DNA of 64,000 bases from an uncultured Prevotella sp. GTDB lineage: Bacteria > Bacteroidota > Bacteroidia > Bacteroidales > Bacteroidaceae. The stretch lies in the NCBI GenBank assembly GCA_937907705.1, contig CALCVP010000083.1:79415-143414 (forward strand), written 5' to 3'. The position numbers were made by a program, and so were the translations under genes. Below are positions 44,046 through 53,255 of the stretch, in pieces. Position 1 is the stretch's first letter; each line of letters starts with the position of its first letter. The notes under the pieces are model-generated. The model was not told the DNA's origin. It ran no database searches and saw only the letters and a program-made list of their open reading frames with translations.

Positions 44046-46559
44046 TTACTTGACCGTGTCCTTATAAGCCGAAGGGCTATGACCCGTGGATGCCTTAAAG
44101 CAGCGACTGAAGTATTTGGGGTCTGAAAAGCCACAGGCGTATGCCACATCGCTCACACTCATATTCGTGGTGACCAACAACTGACAGGCATGTTTGATGC
44201 GCGCCTCACGCAGGAAGTCGAGGGGCGTTACGCCCAACATCTGCTTCATCTTGCGTTGCAAGCCTGACCTGCTTACAGCTGCTGCATCAGCCATCTGGCT
44301 AACCGAAACATCGGCATCGGCAATATGAGCCTCAACAAAAGCCGATACCCGGCGCATCAGCACATCGTCTTCGCTACTCAACTGGGGCTTGACAGAAGCC
44401 GCTACTACCACTGCTGACGGATCGCTGGTAGGAAGCAGTGAAAGATAAGCGTCCAAAGCCTCGCGGCGCTGACGGCGTATGCGGCGTATATACACCACTG
44501 TATAGCCTATGGCAGACACCATGAAGAGAAAGAGCAGCATCAACAGTACATGGGCAATGGTGGTCTCTGCAAATGCGGGTGTTACCTCAATGGTCAACCT
44601 GCGACTGTTATTGCCCCACACACCATCGGCATTTGTTGAGCGAACCCATAGCGTATAGGTGCCTGGCAACAGGTCAAGCAAAGTGGCAGAATGGTCATGG
44701 CCTATGTAGTTCCAGCGGAAAGGCGCCTCATCGCCCTCTTTTCGCAAACAGAAAGCATAGCGTATGTCGGCATCAGGCATGTAGTCAAGGGCGGCAAACG
44801 TTGCGGTAAGGCTCCGCTCCGTGGGTTGCAGCACTACTGTGTCAAGGGCATTGACCGCCAAGCATAGTTCTTTGCCCTGCACACTCATGCCGGTAAAGGC
44901 TATGTTGGGCACATAGCCGCTCTTGCGCAAACGGCTCTGATGAATGGCCAATGTACCGTCTTGCAGACCAAACAGCCATCGGCCGCCGGGCAAACGCAGG
45001 GGCTGGGCATCAGAAAAGCGGCAAACAGACTGGAAAAAACGCTGCCCAAACGAGGTAGAAGCACCACTGTCGGCGTCAAACAGCACCAACTGGTTGCTGC
45101 TGACTGCCAGCATCTTTCCGCCCATAGGCATGACAGACTGCACCACATCAGTAGGCCAGCCGCTCTCTTTGCCATAATGGCGGAAAGACAATCGGGCTGA
45201 AAGCAGCTGGCGGGTCTCTATTCTGTTGACACCGCCACTCTCTGTACTCACATATAACCGCCCCTTACTGTCGGCAGCTATATTCATGGTGGCACTGCAA
45301 CTCAAGGCATCTCTGCGGTCTGGTTCTCGGGTGTGCAGCCGAAAACGCATGGCAGAAAGTTGCTTATTGGGCAGCAACCGGGTAACGACAAGTCCCTCTG
45401 TGGTGGCTGCCAGCATTACATCATGAGGGGCAATGAAGAGTCTTCGCACCTTCAGAGCCTTGCGCTTAGGGCAATAAGGCAAGCCTTTGTCCACAGATAT
45501 CACCTGAGGCACTGCGGCAGAAGGGTTGACCACGCAGGCTATACCACCGCCCAATGTAGCTATCCACAGCCGATGCCAGCGGTCTTCGCATAGGTCATAG
45601 ACATCATTACAGGGCAAATGACTGATGCGATCCACGCTGAAACCACTGCCACCTGTACGCTTTCTCAAGCGGAAAAGTCCGCCAGGCTTACAGCCCAGCC
45701 ACACTGTGCCGTCGTGGGTCTGCACCATGCAATAGACGGGAGCGGCAAAAGGCGTAACTGCACTGCTCAGCTTTCCTTGAGCAGAAAGATAGCCCGACAA
45801 TTGATGGTGAGCATCATACAGTGCCACCGTAGCACGCTCTTTAGAAGCTATCCAGCAGCAACCGTTGCGGTCTTGCATCATAGCTTTCGTCTCATTGCGC
45901 TGTGGCGAACGGCTGATGTTGGCATGCTGGTGCAGGAATGTGAGCTTGTAAACACCATAATCGGCTATTACCCACAGCTGTTTCTGACGGTCGAGCAAGC
46001 AGAAATGCGCTGCCTCTATGCGAGGATGGGCATCATACACTGTCTCGCTTCCGCCAGGTTGAGTATAAGTCAGCGTGCCGTCATGGTACAAGGTCCACAC
46101 CACTCCATCTGTGTTTTTATAGCGATAAGGTTTGTTGTCCTTTACCGATACTGTCTGCTTGCGCCCTGGCTGCAAGCTTTTGGCATATTCAAAGCGACAA
46201 GTATTGCGGTTGAACAGATAGTAGTCCTCGTCCACCTTACACCCGATATTCCCGTCTTCCGTCAGCCAAATGCTGCGGATACGGTCAGTGGCAAGTGGAC
46301 TGCCGTCGCCCACATGAGCCTTAAAGCCGCAAAAGGAGTAGCCGTCATAGCGGCACAGACCATTCCACGTGGAAAACCATATCATGCCTTGAGGGTCTTG
46401 CAACATCTGCGTTACGTGCTGCTGAGTAAGCCCCTTGCCCTCGTCATAAAACTCTATACGGCACAGGGGAACAGCCTTTGCAACAGGCAAAAGCAATAAA
46501 TACAACAAGGTAAAAAGCAGCCGGCAAACGGGTATTCTTTTGTTTTCAAGTATCATCAA
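44046..46559 (-). CDS. Membrane regulator: two-component propeller, Y_Y_Y domain and AraC HTH, without kinase
   Basis: 837 residues. A signal/anchor is followed by a long periplasmic beta-propeller built of reg_prop repeats (for example GMIWFSTWNGLCRYDG, GTVWLGCKPGGLFRL), a Y_Y_Y domain (~555-645, ending GTYTLWVRSTNADGVWG), one membrane helix (~655-680, HVLLMLLFLFMVSAIGY) and a cytoplasmic AraC-type DNA-binding domain (~735-835, with CQLLVTTNMSVSDVAYACGF). The histidine kinase, phosphoacceptor and receiver domains of a normal hybrid two-component system are absent: only ~55 residues separate the membrane helix from the HTH. It probably senses a pectin fragment and controls the two esterase genes downstream on the same strand. 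Confidence 0.88.
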   Translation of the reverse strand: MMILENKRIPVCRLLFTLLYLLLLPVAKAVPLCRIEFYDEGKGLTQQHVTQMLQDPQGMIWFSTWNGLCRYDGYSFCGFKAHVGDGSPLATDRIRSIWLTEDGNIGCKVDEDYYLFNRNTCRFEYAKSLQPGRKQTVSVKDNKPYRYKNTDGVVWTLYHDGTLTYTQPGGSETVYDAHPRIEAAHFCLLDRQKQLWVIADYGVYKLTFLHQHANISRSPQRNETKAMMQDRNGCCWIASKERATVALYDAHHQLSGYLSAQGKLSSAVTPFAAPVYCMVQTHDGTVWLGCKPGGLFRLRKRTGGSGFSVDRISHLPCNDVYDLCEDRWHRLWIATLGGGIACVVNPSAAVPQVISVDKGLPYCPKRKALKVRRLFIAPHDVMLAATTEGLVVTRLLPNKQLSAMRFRLHTREPDRRDALSCSATMNIAADSKGRLYVSTESGGVNRIETRQLLSARLSFRHYGKESGWPTDVVQSVMPMGGKMLAVSSNQLVLFDADSGASTSFGQRFFQSVCRFSDAQPLRLPGGRWLFGLQDGTLAIHQSRLRKSGYVPNIAFTGMSVQGKELCLAVNALDTVVLQPTERSLTATFAALDYMPDADIRYAFCLRKEGDEAPFRWNYIGHDHSATLLDLLPGTYTLWVRSTNADGVWGNNSRRLTIEVTPAFAETTIAHVLLMLLFLFMVSAIGYTVVYIRRIRRQRREALDAYLSLLPTSDPSAVVVAASVKPQLSSEDDVLMRRVSAFVEAHIADADVSVSQMADAAAVSRSGLQRKMKQMLGVTPLDFLREARIKHACQLLVTTNMSVSDVAYACGFSDPKYFSRCFKASTGHSPSAYKDTVK

Positions 46560-46669
46560 CGCTGTTGTTAGTAGTTCTTTGACATGCGAAAGTAACTAAA
46601 AATAAAGAAACAAGCAAAGCAAACAAGCAGAAATAGACCATTATCAAGCTGAAACAAGGGCAAAAAAGC

Positions 46670-46709
46670 AGTGCGGCCCGAATGTAAACACCTACATTCG
46701 GGCCGCACT
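46670..46709 (-). terminator. Rho-independent terminator of tRNA-Arg
   Basis: AGTGCGGCCCGAATGTA (46670-46686) and TACATTCGGGCCGCACT (46693-46709) form a perfect 17-bp stem with a 6-nt loop; on the minus strand GCTTTTTTG follows. It lies 37 bp beyond the tRNA. Confidence 0.9.
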
Positions 46710-46745
46710 CACGTTTGTTTGCTATTGGCTATTGCATGCAAGCGG

Positions 46746-46817
46746 TGGTCTCACCGAGAATCGAACTCGGATCTAATCTTTAGGAGAGACTTGTTCTATC
46801 CATTGAACTATGAGACC
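46746..46817 (-). tRNA. tRNA-Arg (anticodon CCT)
   Basis: Folded by hand on the minus strand: acceptor GGTCTCA/TGAGACC (perfect), D arm GTTC/GAAC, anticodon stem AGTCT/AGATT (one G-U) with loop CTCCTAA, giving anticodon CCT for AGG codons, and T arm CCGAG/CTCGG with loop TTCGATT. The discriminator base is A. CCA is not encoded. Confidence 0.95.
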
Positions 46818-46829
46818 CCATTGCGGCTG

Positions 46830-46837
46830 CAAAGGTA
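46830..46837 (-). promoter_or_regulatory. Promoter -7 box of tRNA-Arg
   Basis: TACCTTTG on the minus strand fits TAnnTTTG and ends 13 bp before the 5' end of the tRNA, leaving only a few leader bases. Confidence 0.65.
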
Positions 46838-46926
46838 ATAAAAATTATTGATAAGCAGCAACAATCTGTCTATTATTCACGCCTACAAGCCGCAAATTGG
46901 TTTTATATTTGTAGCTTTATTCCTAT

Positions 46927-48162
46927 TTACAAATTGCCTTTTAAATAGCTAATGTTAATGATAGCCTGATTCAATTCATTGATTGCATCCACCCGTTGCA
47001 ACTGCATTTCAAGAACAGTGCTCAGGTTTTGCATATACTCTACATAATCTATCTTGCCACTCTCGTATGAAATTTGCGAAAGCTTTCTCAGTTTCTCTTC
47101 GCCATTTACACTTTGTCCTTGACAGTATTTCAGAGCTTCTTGCGCCCGGTAATACTCATTCAAGGCGTTGCGGTAACTCATGTTCATAGAGCGTTCTGCC
47201 TTCTGGCGGTCCAACTCCACCTGTTCCATATCATGGCGGGCGGCTTTTACCCTTGCTTTCTGACCGCCCCAAAAGAGCGGTACGCTCACACCTACTTCAA
47301 AACCCAATAAATTGCCCTGCTTAAAACGGCTGCGGTCTACATTATAAGGGTTCAGTCCTGTCCACACCAACTGGGTCTTCAGCGCTACACTAAGGTCGGG
47401 CATATAGCCTTGTTTGGCCAATTTAAGGTTGCGTTCGCTGGCATTCTTGCGCTGTACAAGCATGTCTGCCATAGGCGTTTGCTCAAAAGAAGCAGTGCCT
47501 TCCGGCTCCTGATGAGGCATCACAGCCAAGACAGTATCAGCCAAAACAACATCTTTGTCAGTACCAAGTAATTCCATCAGCTGTTGTCTATTGGCATTAC
47601 AGACCTGCTCGGCACGCTGAATTTCCACCACATTTTCATCGTGCAAGCGTTCTGCATTCAATTCTTCCAGAGTCTTGGCCTCATCCGCTTGACGCTTAAT
47701 CTTTGCCACACGCATAAACGCATGATACACACTGTCTTGGTTCTTTCGTATGCGAAGCAATTGTGAGTTGTAAACCAATGTGCAGTAAGCACTGGCAACA
47801 TCGTGCCTCAATTGGTTGCGCACTACCGCCAATTCACCTTTCTGAGCCGCTGTTTCAGCTTTTAAATATTTTCCACGAGCCACATAGACAGTAGGAAACT
47901 CAAACGACTGACTTATCGTGAAGCCATTGTCAGGGTTGCCACCTGTGGTCAAATCCTGTCCAAACACCACCTCTGTCTTTTCCAAATCAACAGCTGTACC
48001 CTGCATATCATGCGCCTTTGCCACTGCCAGACGCTCTGACTGCAAGTCAATGTTATGCTCTAATGCATAATCAATACACTGTTGCAAAGTAAATACTTGC
48101 TGTTGGGCAAATGCCCAAACAGGCATAAAGAAAAGTAATAATGATAACTTTAACTTTGACAT
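46927..48162 (-). CDS. TolC family outer membrane protein
   Basis: 411 residues; the signal peptide is cut at AFA/QQQVF. It has two OEP repeats with long coiled-coil helices and begins FTLQQCIDYALEHNIDLQSERL. It would form the outer-membrane channel of an efflux or type I secretion system. No membrane-fusion protein or pump gene is next to it, which is unusual since these are normally encoded together; the partner must be elsewhere. At about 410 residues it is of CusC/heavy-metal channel size. Its leader contains three 22-bp repeats. Confidence 0.88.
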   Translation of the reverse strand: MSKLKLSLLLFFMPVWAFAQQQVFTLQQCIDYALEHNIDLQSERLAVAKAHDMQGTAVDLEKTEVVFGQDLTTGGNPDNGFTISQSFEFPTVYVARGKYLKAETAAQKGELAVVRNQLRHDVASAYCTLVYNSQLLRIRKNQDSVYHAFMRVAKIKRQADEAKTLEELNAERLHDENVVEIQRAEQVCNANRQQLMELLGTDKDVVLADTVLAVMPHQEPEGTASFEQTPMADMLVQRKNASERNLKLAKQGYMPDLSVALKTQLVWTGLNPYNVDRSRFKQGNLLGFEVGVSVPLFWGGQKARVKAARHDMEQVELDRQKAERSMNMSYRNALNEYYRAQEALKYCQGQSVNGEEKLRKLSQISYESGKIDYVEYMQNLSTVLEMQLQRVDAINELNQAIINISYLKGNL

Positions 48163-48201
48163 TTTATTACACTAATAATTATTGTTTTACCTTTTCCATT
48201 T

Positions 48202-48267
48202 CATAAAACATAGGGTTATGAAGCATAAACCATAGGGTTACGGAACATAAACCATAGGGTTATGCGT
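48202..48267. repeat. 22-bp array, three near-identical units
   Basis: Units at 48202, 48224 and 48246: CATAAAACATAGGGTTATG, CATAAACCATAGGGTTACG and CATAAACCATAGGGTTATG, each followed by three further bases. Each is an imperfect palindrome (CATAA ... TTATG). The best-preserved array of the non-A types. It lies between promoter and start codon of the TolC-like gene. Confidence 0.85.
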
Positions 48268-48337
48268 ATCGCTGTTGTCCTGTATATCCAATCTTTACAT
48301 CCACTGCTCGTATAACAAAAAGGATACCAATCGGCCA

Positions 48338-48345
48338 CAAAGGTA
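48338..48345 (-). promoter_or_regulatory. Promoter -7 box of the TolC-like gene
   Basis: TACCTTTG on the minus strand, 176 bp upstream of the start. If used, the transcript leader of about 170 nt carries the three repeats at 48202-48267. Confidence 0.5.
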
Positions 48346-48474
48346 CAATTTAAATTAAAAACATTAGTTACTGAAAGACTTTTGAATGTGAAATAATCCC
48401 AAAAAGCTATGCTTTTGGCTATAAAAAACTAAACAAGATAAACCATTAATAGCCCTTAACGTCAAAAACGTGTT

Positions 48475-50973
48475 ATGCAAAAGACTATTATTCTATTAAC
48501 ATTAATGGCGCTAAACGTGCTCACCGCACTGGCGCAAGGTACAGTAAAAGGTAAAATAAAGGATTTAAGCACCGATGAAACGATGCAGTTTGTCAACATC
48601 ACTGTTACACAGGCAGGTGAAACAAAGATGCTGAAAGGTGCCATTACCGATGAAGCCGGCAACTTCTCCATAGCGCAATTGCCCTATGGAGACTATCAAC
48701 TCAACGTGTCGTTTATGGGCTATAAGCCCCTCACCCGCAAATTTTCGCTCACCAAGCAGAAACCTACCGTGAGCTACAATGCGCTTTTCATAGCAGAAGA
48801 CGCACGCTCCATCGGTGAAGTTACGGTAACAGGACAACGCTCTAACATGAAGTTGGAGGTAGACCGCAAGTCGTTTGACGTGTCGCAAGACATCTTGAAT
48901 GCCGGTGGAGCAGCCTCTGACGTGCTCGAAAACATACCATCCGTAGAGGTAGACAATGACGGTAACATCTCATTGCGAGGCAACACCAGCGTGGAAGTGT
49001 GGATAAACGGACGCGCCAGCGGCCTTAACAGCGACAACAGGGCTGAGATACTGCAACAACTGCCTGCTGAAAGCATTGAAAGAATAGAGGTAATTGACAA
49101 TCCTTCAGCCAAATTCAGCGCGGAAGGCAGTGCGGGTATCATCAATATTGTGCTCAAAAAGGAACGCAAGGCGGGCTATTATGGTTCTGTACAAGCCGGA
49201 GGCAACACGCGCGGTGGAGTAAACACCAGTGGCAATATCAACTTTAACAGCGGTAAATGGGAAGGATACGCCAATATCGGTTTCCGCAGAAGAAAGGGCA
49301 AAGGCGGTGGAGACAGCGAGCAAATCTTTACCAACAACAACCAATACCAACGCTCTCACAGCGAGGAAAAGAACCAAGGCAACGGCCTTTTCAGCCGTGC
49401 CGGCATCACATACCATGCTACCAAGAAAGACGATGTGTCTATCAGCGGCATGATGATGAACGGTTCGAGAGACGAGAACGGCCTAACACCTTACCATTAC
49501 GGCACCTTGGGCAATGCTACCGACAGCCGACTGATGACCAGAAAGACGGGTTCGGGCGACAACTCCATGGAGATGTATCACGGAGAGCTGAACTATCGCC
49601 ACAACTTTACAGACAAACACTTCCTTGATTTCACCGTTGGACTGAACAAATGGAAGATGGATGACGGCAACATCTACCAAGACAGCACCGTCTATTACGA
49701 TGAAGACAAGGCCACAGAATACAGCTATCAGCGCCGGCCGATGCACATCAACAACCGCTCTACTGAGATAAAGCTTGACTATGAGAACCCTATCAGCGAC
49801 AAGTGGCTACTACAAGCGGGCTACCAAGGCAACATCAACCGCGAGAACTCGCCTCAAGAGTCGTTTGTTGACAACACTTCATGGGACGGAAACAACCAAA
49901 AGGAAGATGAAGCTTACTTTAACCGCTTTATCTACAATATGGACTTGCATGCCGTTTACGCCACATCAACACTGAAATTGGGCAAATTCGGCATCATGGC
50001 AGGACTGAGAGGAGAGTACTGGAAGGTAAAAACCGAAAGCTATGACTACGCCCAAGAGCATGACGCAAGCAAGAGAGACAAGCCTTTCAAGAAAGATTTC
50101 TTCCAGCTGTTCCCCAGCGTTTTCCTCTCATATCAGCTCACCGAGAGCCAGCAACTTCAGCTAAACTACACCCGAAGACTGCAACGGCCATGGGGAGGGC
50201 AACTGAACAGCTTCAAGAATACACGCGATGCATCGATGATTTCATTCGGTAATCCGGAGCTGACACCTGAATACAGCAACTCTTTCTCTCTGAACTATCT
50301 GAAGACGTGGGCGCAACAATCGCTGTTGGTAAGTGCTTATTACCGCCCTACTACGGATGTAATACAGCGCATCAACTACCGAAGCAGCAGCGACGGACTG
50401 ATGTATCAGACCAACATGAACGTGGCAAAGAGCGTAAGTACGGGTCTCGAACTGGTGCTGAAGAACAAGATCGGGCGCTGTTTTGACCTCACCACCAATG
50501 CCAATGCTTACTACTACAAGCTCAATGGTTTTGCATACGACATTGACGGGCAAACTGTTACGGGCGAAGGAAACAGCAACTTTACGTGGAATGCACGCAT
50601 GCAAGGCAGTCTGATATTGCCTTATGACATATCGGTGCAGCTCACCGGCAACTACCGTTCACGCCAAGTGGTAACACAAGGGTACCGAAAGCCTAACTAT
50701 GACGTTGACTTCGGACTGCGAAAGAACTTCTTCAACAAGGCGTTTACACTGGCAGTAAACGTGAGAGACATATTCAACAGCCGCAAGTTTGACGTTTATA
50801 CCTCATCTGATAGCTTTACCCGCCATGAAACTCACTGGCGTAACGGCCGCACACTGAACGCTACGCTTACCTGGAACTTTGGCAACATGAAGGCCAAACG
50901 GCCCAAGATACAGCCTGAAAACGGTGGCTCTGACCCATCAAACAGCTACTCTGGCGGTGAAGGTGAATACTAA
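48475..50973 (+). CDS. TonB-dependent receptor/outer membrane beta-barrel family protein
   Basis: 832 residues. The signal peptide is cut at ALA/QGTVKG. A carboxypeptidase-regulatory-like domain (~25-105), a TonB plug (~125-225, with LENIPSVEVDNDGNISLRG and IINIVLKKERK) and an OMP_b-brl_2 barrel follow. No SusD partner, so it belongs to the CirA/FecA-like or peptide/metal uptake group rather than glycan uptake. The tail is Ser/Gly-rich and charged (SYSGGEGEY). Substrate unknown. Divergent from the TolC-like gene; ended by the terminator at 50981. Confidence 0.9.
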   Translation: MQKTIILLTLMALNVLTALAQGTVKGKIKDLSTDETMQFVNITVTQAGETKMLKGAITDEAGNFSIAQLPYGDYQLNVSFMGYKPLTRKFSLTKQKPTVSYNALFIAEDARSIGEVTVTGQRSNMKLEVDRKSFDVSQDILNAGGAASDVLENIPSVEVDNDGNISLRGNTSVEVWINGRASGLNSDNRAEILQQLPAESIERIEVIDNPSAKFSAEGSAGIINIVLKKERKAGYYGSVQAGGNTRGGVNTSGNINFNSGKWEGYANIGFRRRKGKGGGDSEQIFTNNNQYQRSHSEEKNQGNGLFSRAGITYHATKKDDVSISGMMMNGSRDENGLTPYHYGTLGNATDSRLMTRKTGSGDNSMEMYHGELNYRHNFTDKHFLDFTVGLNKWKMDDGNIYQDSTVYYDEDKATEYSYQRRPMHINNRSTEIKLDYENPISDKWLLQAGYQGNINRENSPQESFVDNTSWDGNNQKEDEAYFNRFIYNMDLHAVYATSTLKLGKFGIMAGLRGEYWKVKTESYDYAQEHDASKRDKPFKKDFFQLFPSVFLSYQLTESQQLQLNYTRRLQRPWGGQLNSFKNTRDASMISFGNPELTPEYSNSFSLNYLKTWAQQSLLVSAYYRPTTDVIQRINYRSSSDGLMYQTNMNVAKSVSTGLELVLKNKIGRCFDLTTNANAYYYKLNGFAYDIDGQTVTGEGNSNFTWNARMQGSLILPYDISVQLTGNYRSRQVVTQGYRKPNYDVDFGLRKNFFNKAFTLAVNVRDIFNSRKFDVYTSSDSFTRHETHWRNGRTLNATLTWNFGNMKAKRPKIQPENGGSDPSNSYSGGEGEY

Positions 50974-50980
50974 TCTACAC

Positions 50981-51033
50981 AAAAATCCGGACTTTACGGT
51001 TGCTTGTTGCTACCCGCAAAGTCCGGATTTTTT
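50981..51033. terminator. Bidirectional Rho-independent terminator
   Basis: AAAAATCCGGACTTT (50981-50995) and AAAGTCCGGATTTTT (51018-51032) form a perfect stem with A and T runs at the ends, between the convergent receptor and metG genes. Confidence 0.88.
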
Positions 51034-51059
51034 GTTTTATCTATTCTGTAAAGCAGGAT

Positions 51060-53108
51060 TTACATTACCTGGCTGCCTGGCTTTACTTCTTTAAGCACAG
51101 TGGTTACGCTAAGATTTCCGTCAAAGTTTTCGGCTGAAAGAATCATGCCTTGGCTCTCAATGCCCATCAGCTTGCGAGGCGCAAGGTTGGCTATAAAGAG
51201 CACATCCTTGCCTATCAGCTCTTCCGGTTGATAGTATTTGGCAATGCCACTGACGATAGTGCGATCCTGACCAGAGCCATCATCAATGGTGAACTTGAGC
51301 AACTTGTTGGCTTTCTTTACCTTTTCGCAGTTCTTGATATGGCCTACACGGATGTCTATCTTCTCAAAGTCTTCAAAAGGAATGGTTTTCTTGATGTCTT
51401 TAGACTTGTAAGCAGCCTCCTCGTTGGCTTTCTTTATCTCTGCCAACTTGTTGAGTTGATACTCTATAGCCTCATCTTCAATCTTCTCAAAGAGCAGTTC
51501 CGGCGCATTGAGCTGATGCCCTGGCTTGAGCAAGTCGGTAGAACCGAGCTGGTTCCAGTCAAACTCTTCGATGTTAATCATCTTGCGTAGGCGTGCGCTA
51601 CTGAACGGAAGGAAAGGTTCAAAGGCAATAGACAGGTTGGCCACCAACTGAAGAGAGATGTTCAAGATGGTCTCTACACGCTTCATATCGGTCTTGGCTA
51701 CCTTCCATGGTTCGCAGTCGGCAATGTATTTGTTACCTATTCTTGCCAGGTTCATGGCCTCTTTCAAGGCATCGCGGAACTTGAACACATTGAGCAAGTT
51801 TTCTACTTTTGCCTTCACATCCTTAAAGTCTGCCAAGGTCTGGCGGTCGATATCTTGCAGCTCTCCACATGCCGGCACCACGCCATTCCAGTACTTTTTG
51901 GTCAATTGCAGTGCGCGGTTGACAAAGTTGCCGTATATTCCTACCAGCTCACTGTTGTTGCGCTCCTGGAAATCTTTCCATGTAAAGTTGTTGTCTTTGG
52001 TCTCTGGCGCATTGGCAGTAAGCACATAGCGCAGCACGTCTTGCTTGCCCGGCATCTCTATGAGGTAGTCATGCAGCCAGATAGCCCAATTGCGTGAGGT
52101 AGATATCTTATCGTTTTCGAGGTTCAGGAACTCGTTGGCCGGCACGTTGTCAGGCAGGATAAAATCGCCATGAGCCTTGAGCATAACAGGGAATACGATG
52201 CAATGGAACACGATATTGTCTTTACCGATAAAGTGAACGAGGCGTGTCTCAGGGTCTTTCCACCACTTTTCCCATGAGTCGGGCAGCAATTCTTTGGTGT
52301 TGGAGATATAGCCTATCGGCGCATCAAACCACACATAGAGCACCTTGCCCTCTGCTCCCTTTACAGGAACAGGTATGCCCCAGTCAAGGTCGCGGGTCAT
52401 GGCGCGTGGCTGCAGGTCCATATCGAGCCAGCTCTTGCACTGTCCGTACACATTAGGACGCCACTCTTTGTGGCCTTCCAATATCCATTTTTTCAACCAA
52501 TCTTGATACTCGTTCAGTGGCAAATACCAGTTTTTTGTTTCTTTCAGCACAGGTTTAGAACCGCTGATGGCACTCTTTGGATTAATCAGTTCGGTAGGGT
52601 CAAGATCTGATCCGCACTTTTCGCACTGGTCGCCATAGGCCTTCGGGTTATGGCAATGAGGGCATTCGCCAGTAATATAGCGGTCGGCAAGGAACTGGTG
52701 TGCCTCTTCATCGTAATACTGTTTGCTGGTTTTCTCAATGAGTTTGCCCTCATCGTAAAGCTTCTTGAAGAAGTCTGATGCCACCTTGGTGTGTGTCTCA
52801 GAGGTAGTACGGCTGTAAATGTCAAAAGAGATGCCAAAGTCTTCAAAGCTTTTCTTAATCAATGAGTGATAGCGGTCTACCACTTGTTGGGGTGTGATGC
52901 CCTCTTTTTTGGCGCGGATGGTGATAGGCACACCATGCTCATCGCTGCCGCAGATGAACTTGACATCCTGTTTCTTCAGTCGGAGATAGCGCACATAGAT
53001 ATCGGCTGGCACATATACGCCTGCCAAGTGGCCTATGTGTACACCACCGTTAGCGTATGGCAGGGCTGCCGTAACGGTGGTACGCTTATAATTTTTGTTT
53101 TGTTCCAT
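51060..53108 (-). CDS. metG: Methionyl-tRNA synthetase
   Basis: 682 residues from ATG 53108 (MEQNKNYKRTTVTAALPYANG); the promoter box at 53136 rules out the longer frame from 53177. Class I synthetase: HIGH-type motif in GGVHIGHLAGVY, KMSKS-type in NDKISTSRNW, and the zinc knuckle CPHC ... CEKC. The C-terminal ~110 residues form a tRNA-binding OB fold (IDIRVGHIKNCEKVKKANKL) fused to the enzyme, as in the long MetG type. Confidence 0.96.
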   Translation of the reverse strand: MEQNKNYKRTTVTAALPYANGGVHIGHLAGVYVPADIYVRYLRLKKQDVKFICGSDEHGVPITIRAKKEGITPQQVVDRYHSLIKKSFEDFGISFDIYSRTTSETHTKVASDFFKKLYDEGKLIEKTSKQYYDEEAHQFLADRYITGECPHCHNPKAYGDQCEKCGSDLDPTELINPKSAISGSKPVLKETKNWYLPLNEYQDWLKKWILEGHKEWRPNVYGQCKSWLDMDLQPRAMTRDLDWGIPVPVKGAEGKVLYVWFDAPIGYISNTKELLPDSWEKWWKDPETRLVHFIGKDNIVFHCIVFPVMLKAHGDFILPDNVPANEFLNLENDKISTSRNWAIWLHDYLIEMPGKQDVLRYVLTANAPETKDNNFTWKDFQERNNSELVGIYGNFVNRALQLTKKYWNGVVPACGELQDIDRQTLADFKDVKAKVENLLNVFKFRDALKEAMNLARIGNKYIADCEPWKVAKTDMKRVETILNISLQLVANLSIAFEPFLPFSSARLRKMINIEEFDWNQLGSTDLLKPGHQLNAPELLFEKIEDEAIEYQLNKLAEIKKANEEAAYKSKDIKKTIPFEDFEKIDIRVGHIKNCEKVKKANKLLKFTIDDGSGQDRTIVSGIAKYYQPEELIGKDVLFIANLAPRKLMGIESQGMILSAENFDGNLSVTTVLKEVKPGSQVM

Positions 53109-53135
53109 TGTTTGATATGATTGTTTTTTATGCTG

Positions 53136-53143
53136 CAAAAGTA
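53136..53143 (-). promoter_or_regulatory. Promoter -7 box of metG
   Basis: TACTTTTG on the minus strand, 28 bp before the metG ATG. Confidence 0.65.
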
Positions 53144-53157
53144 CACAAAAATTTTGA

Positions 53158-53192
53158 GTTTGCACCGCTTTTACCAATTATATATATATTTG
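53158..53192 (+). promoter_or_regulatory. Promoter of the decayed lipoprotein gene
   Basis: TTTG (53159-53162), a 22-bp gap and TATATTTG (53185-53192) fit the -33/-7 pattern and point to the broken gene that begins at 53256. Confidence 0.55.
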
Positions 53193-53255
53193 CAAGCAGA
53201 CCAAGCGGCATATCTGCCCCAAGACCTACACTGACTTAACATAATAACACTTGCT

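Larger units (their letters stand above)
48163..48474. other. Divergent spacer between tolC-like and receptor genes
   Basis: 312 bp without a gene: the array 48202-48267, the minus-strand promoter box 48338-48345 and A/T-rich DNA before the receptor start, where no exact plus-strand TAnnTTTG box was found. Confidence 0.55.

Noticed and set aside
43724..44149. N-terminal 142-codon extension of the rhamnogalacturonan acetylesterase
   Set aside because: It is translated repeat DNA, overlaps the regulator gene and would bury the signal peptide.
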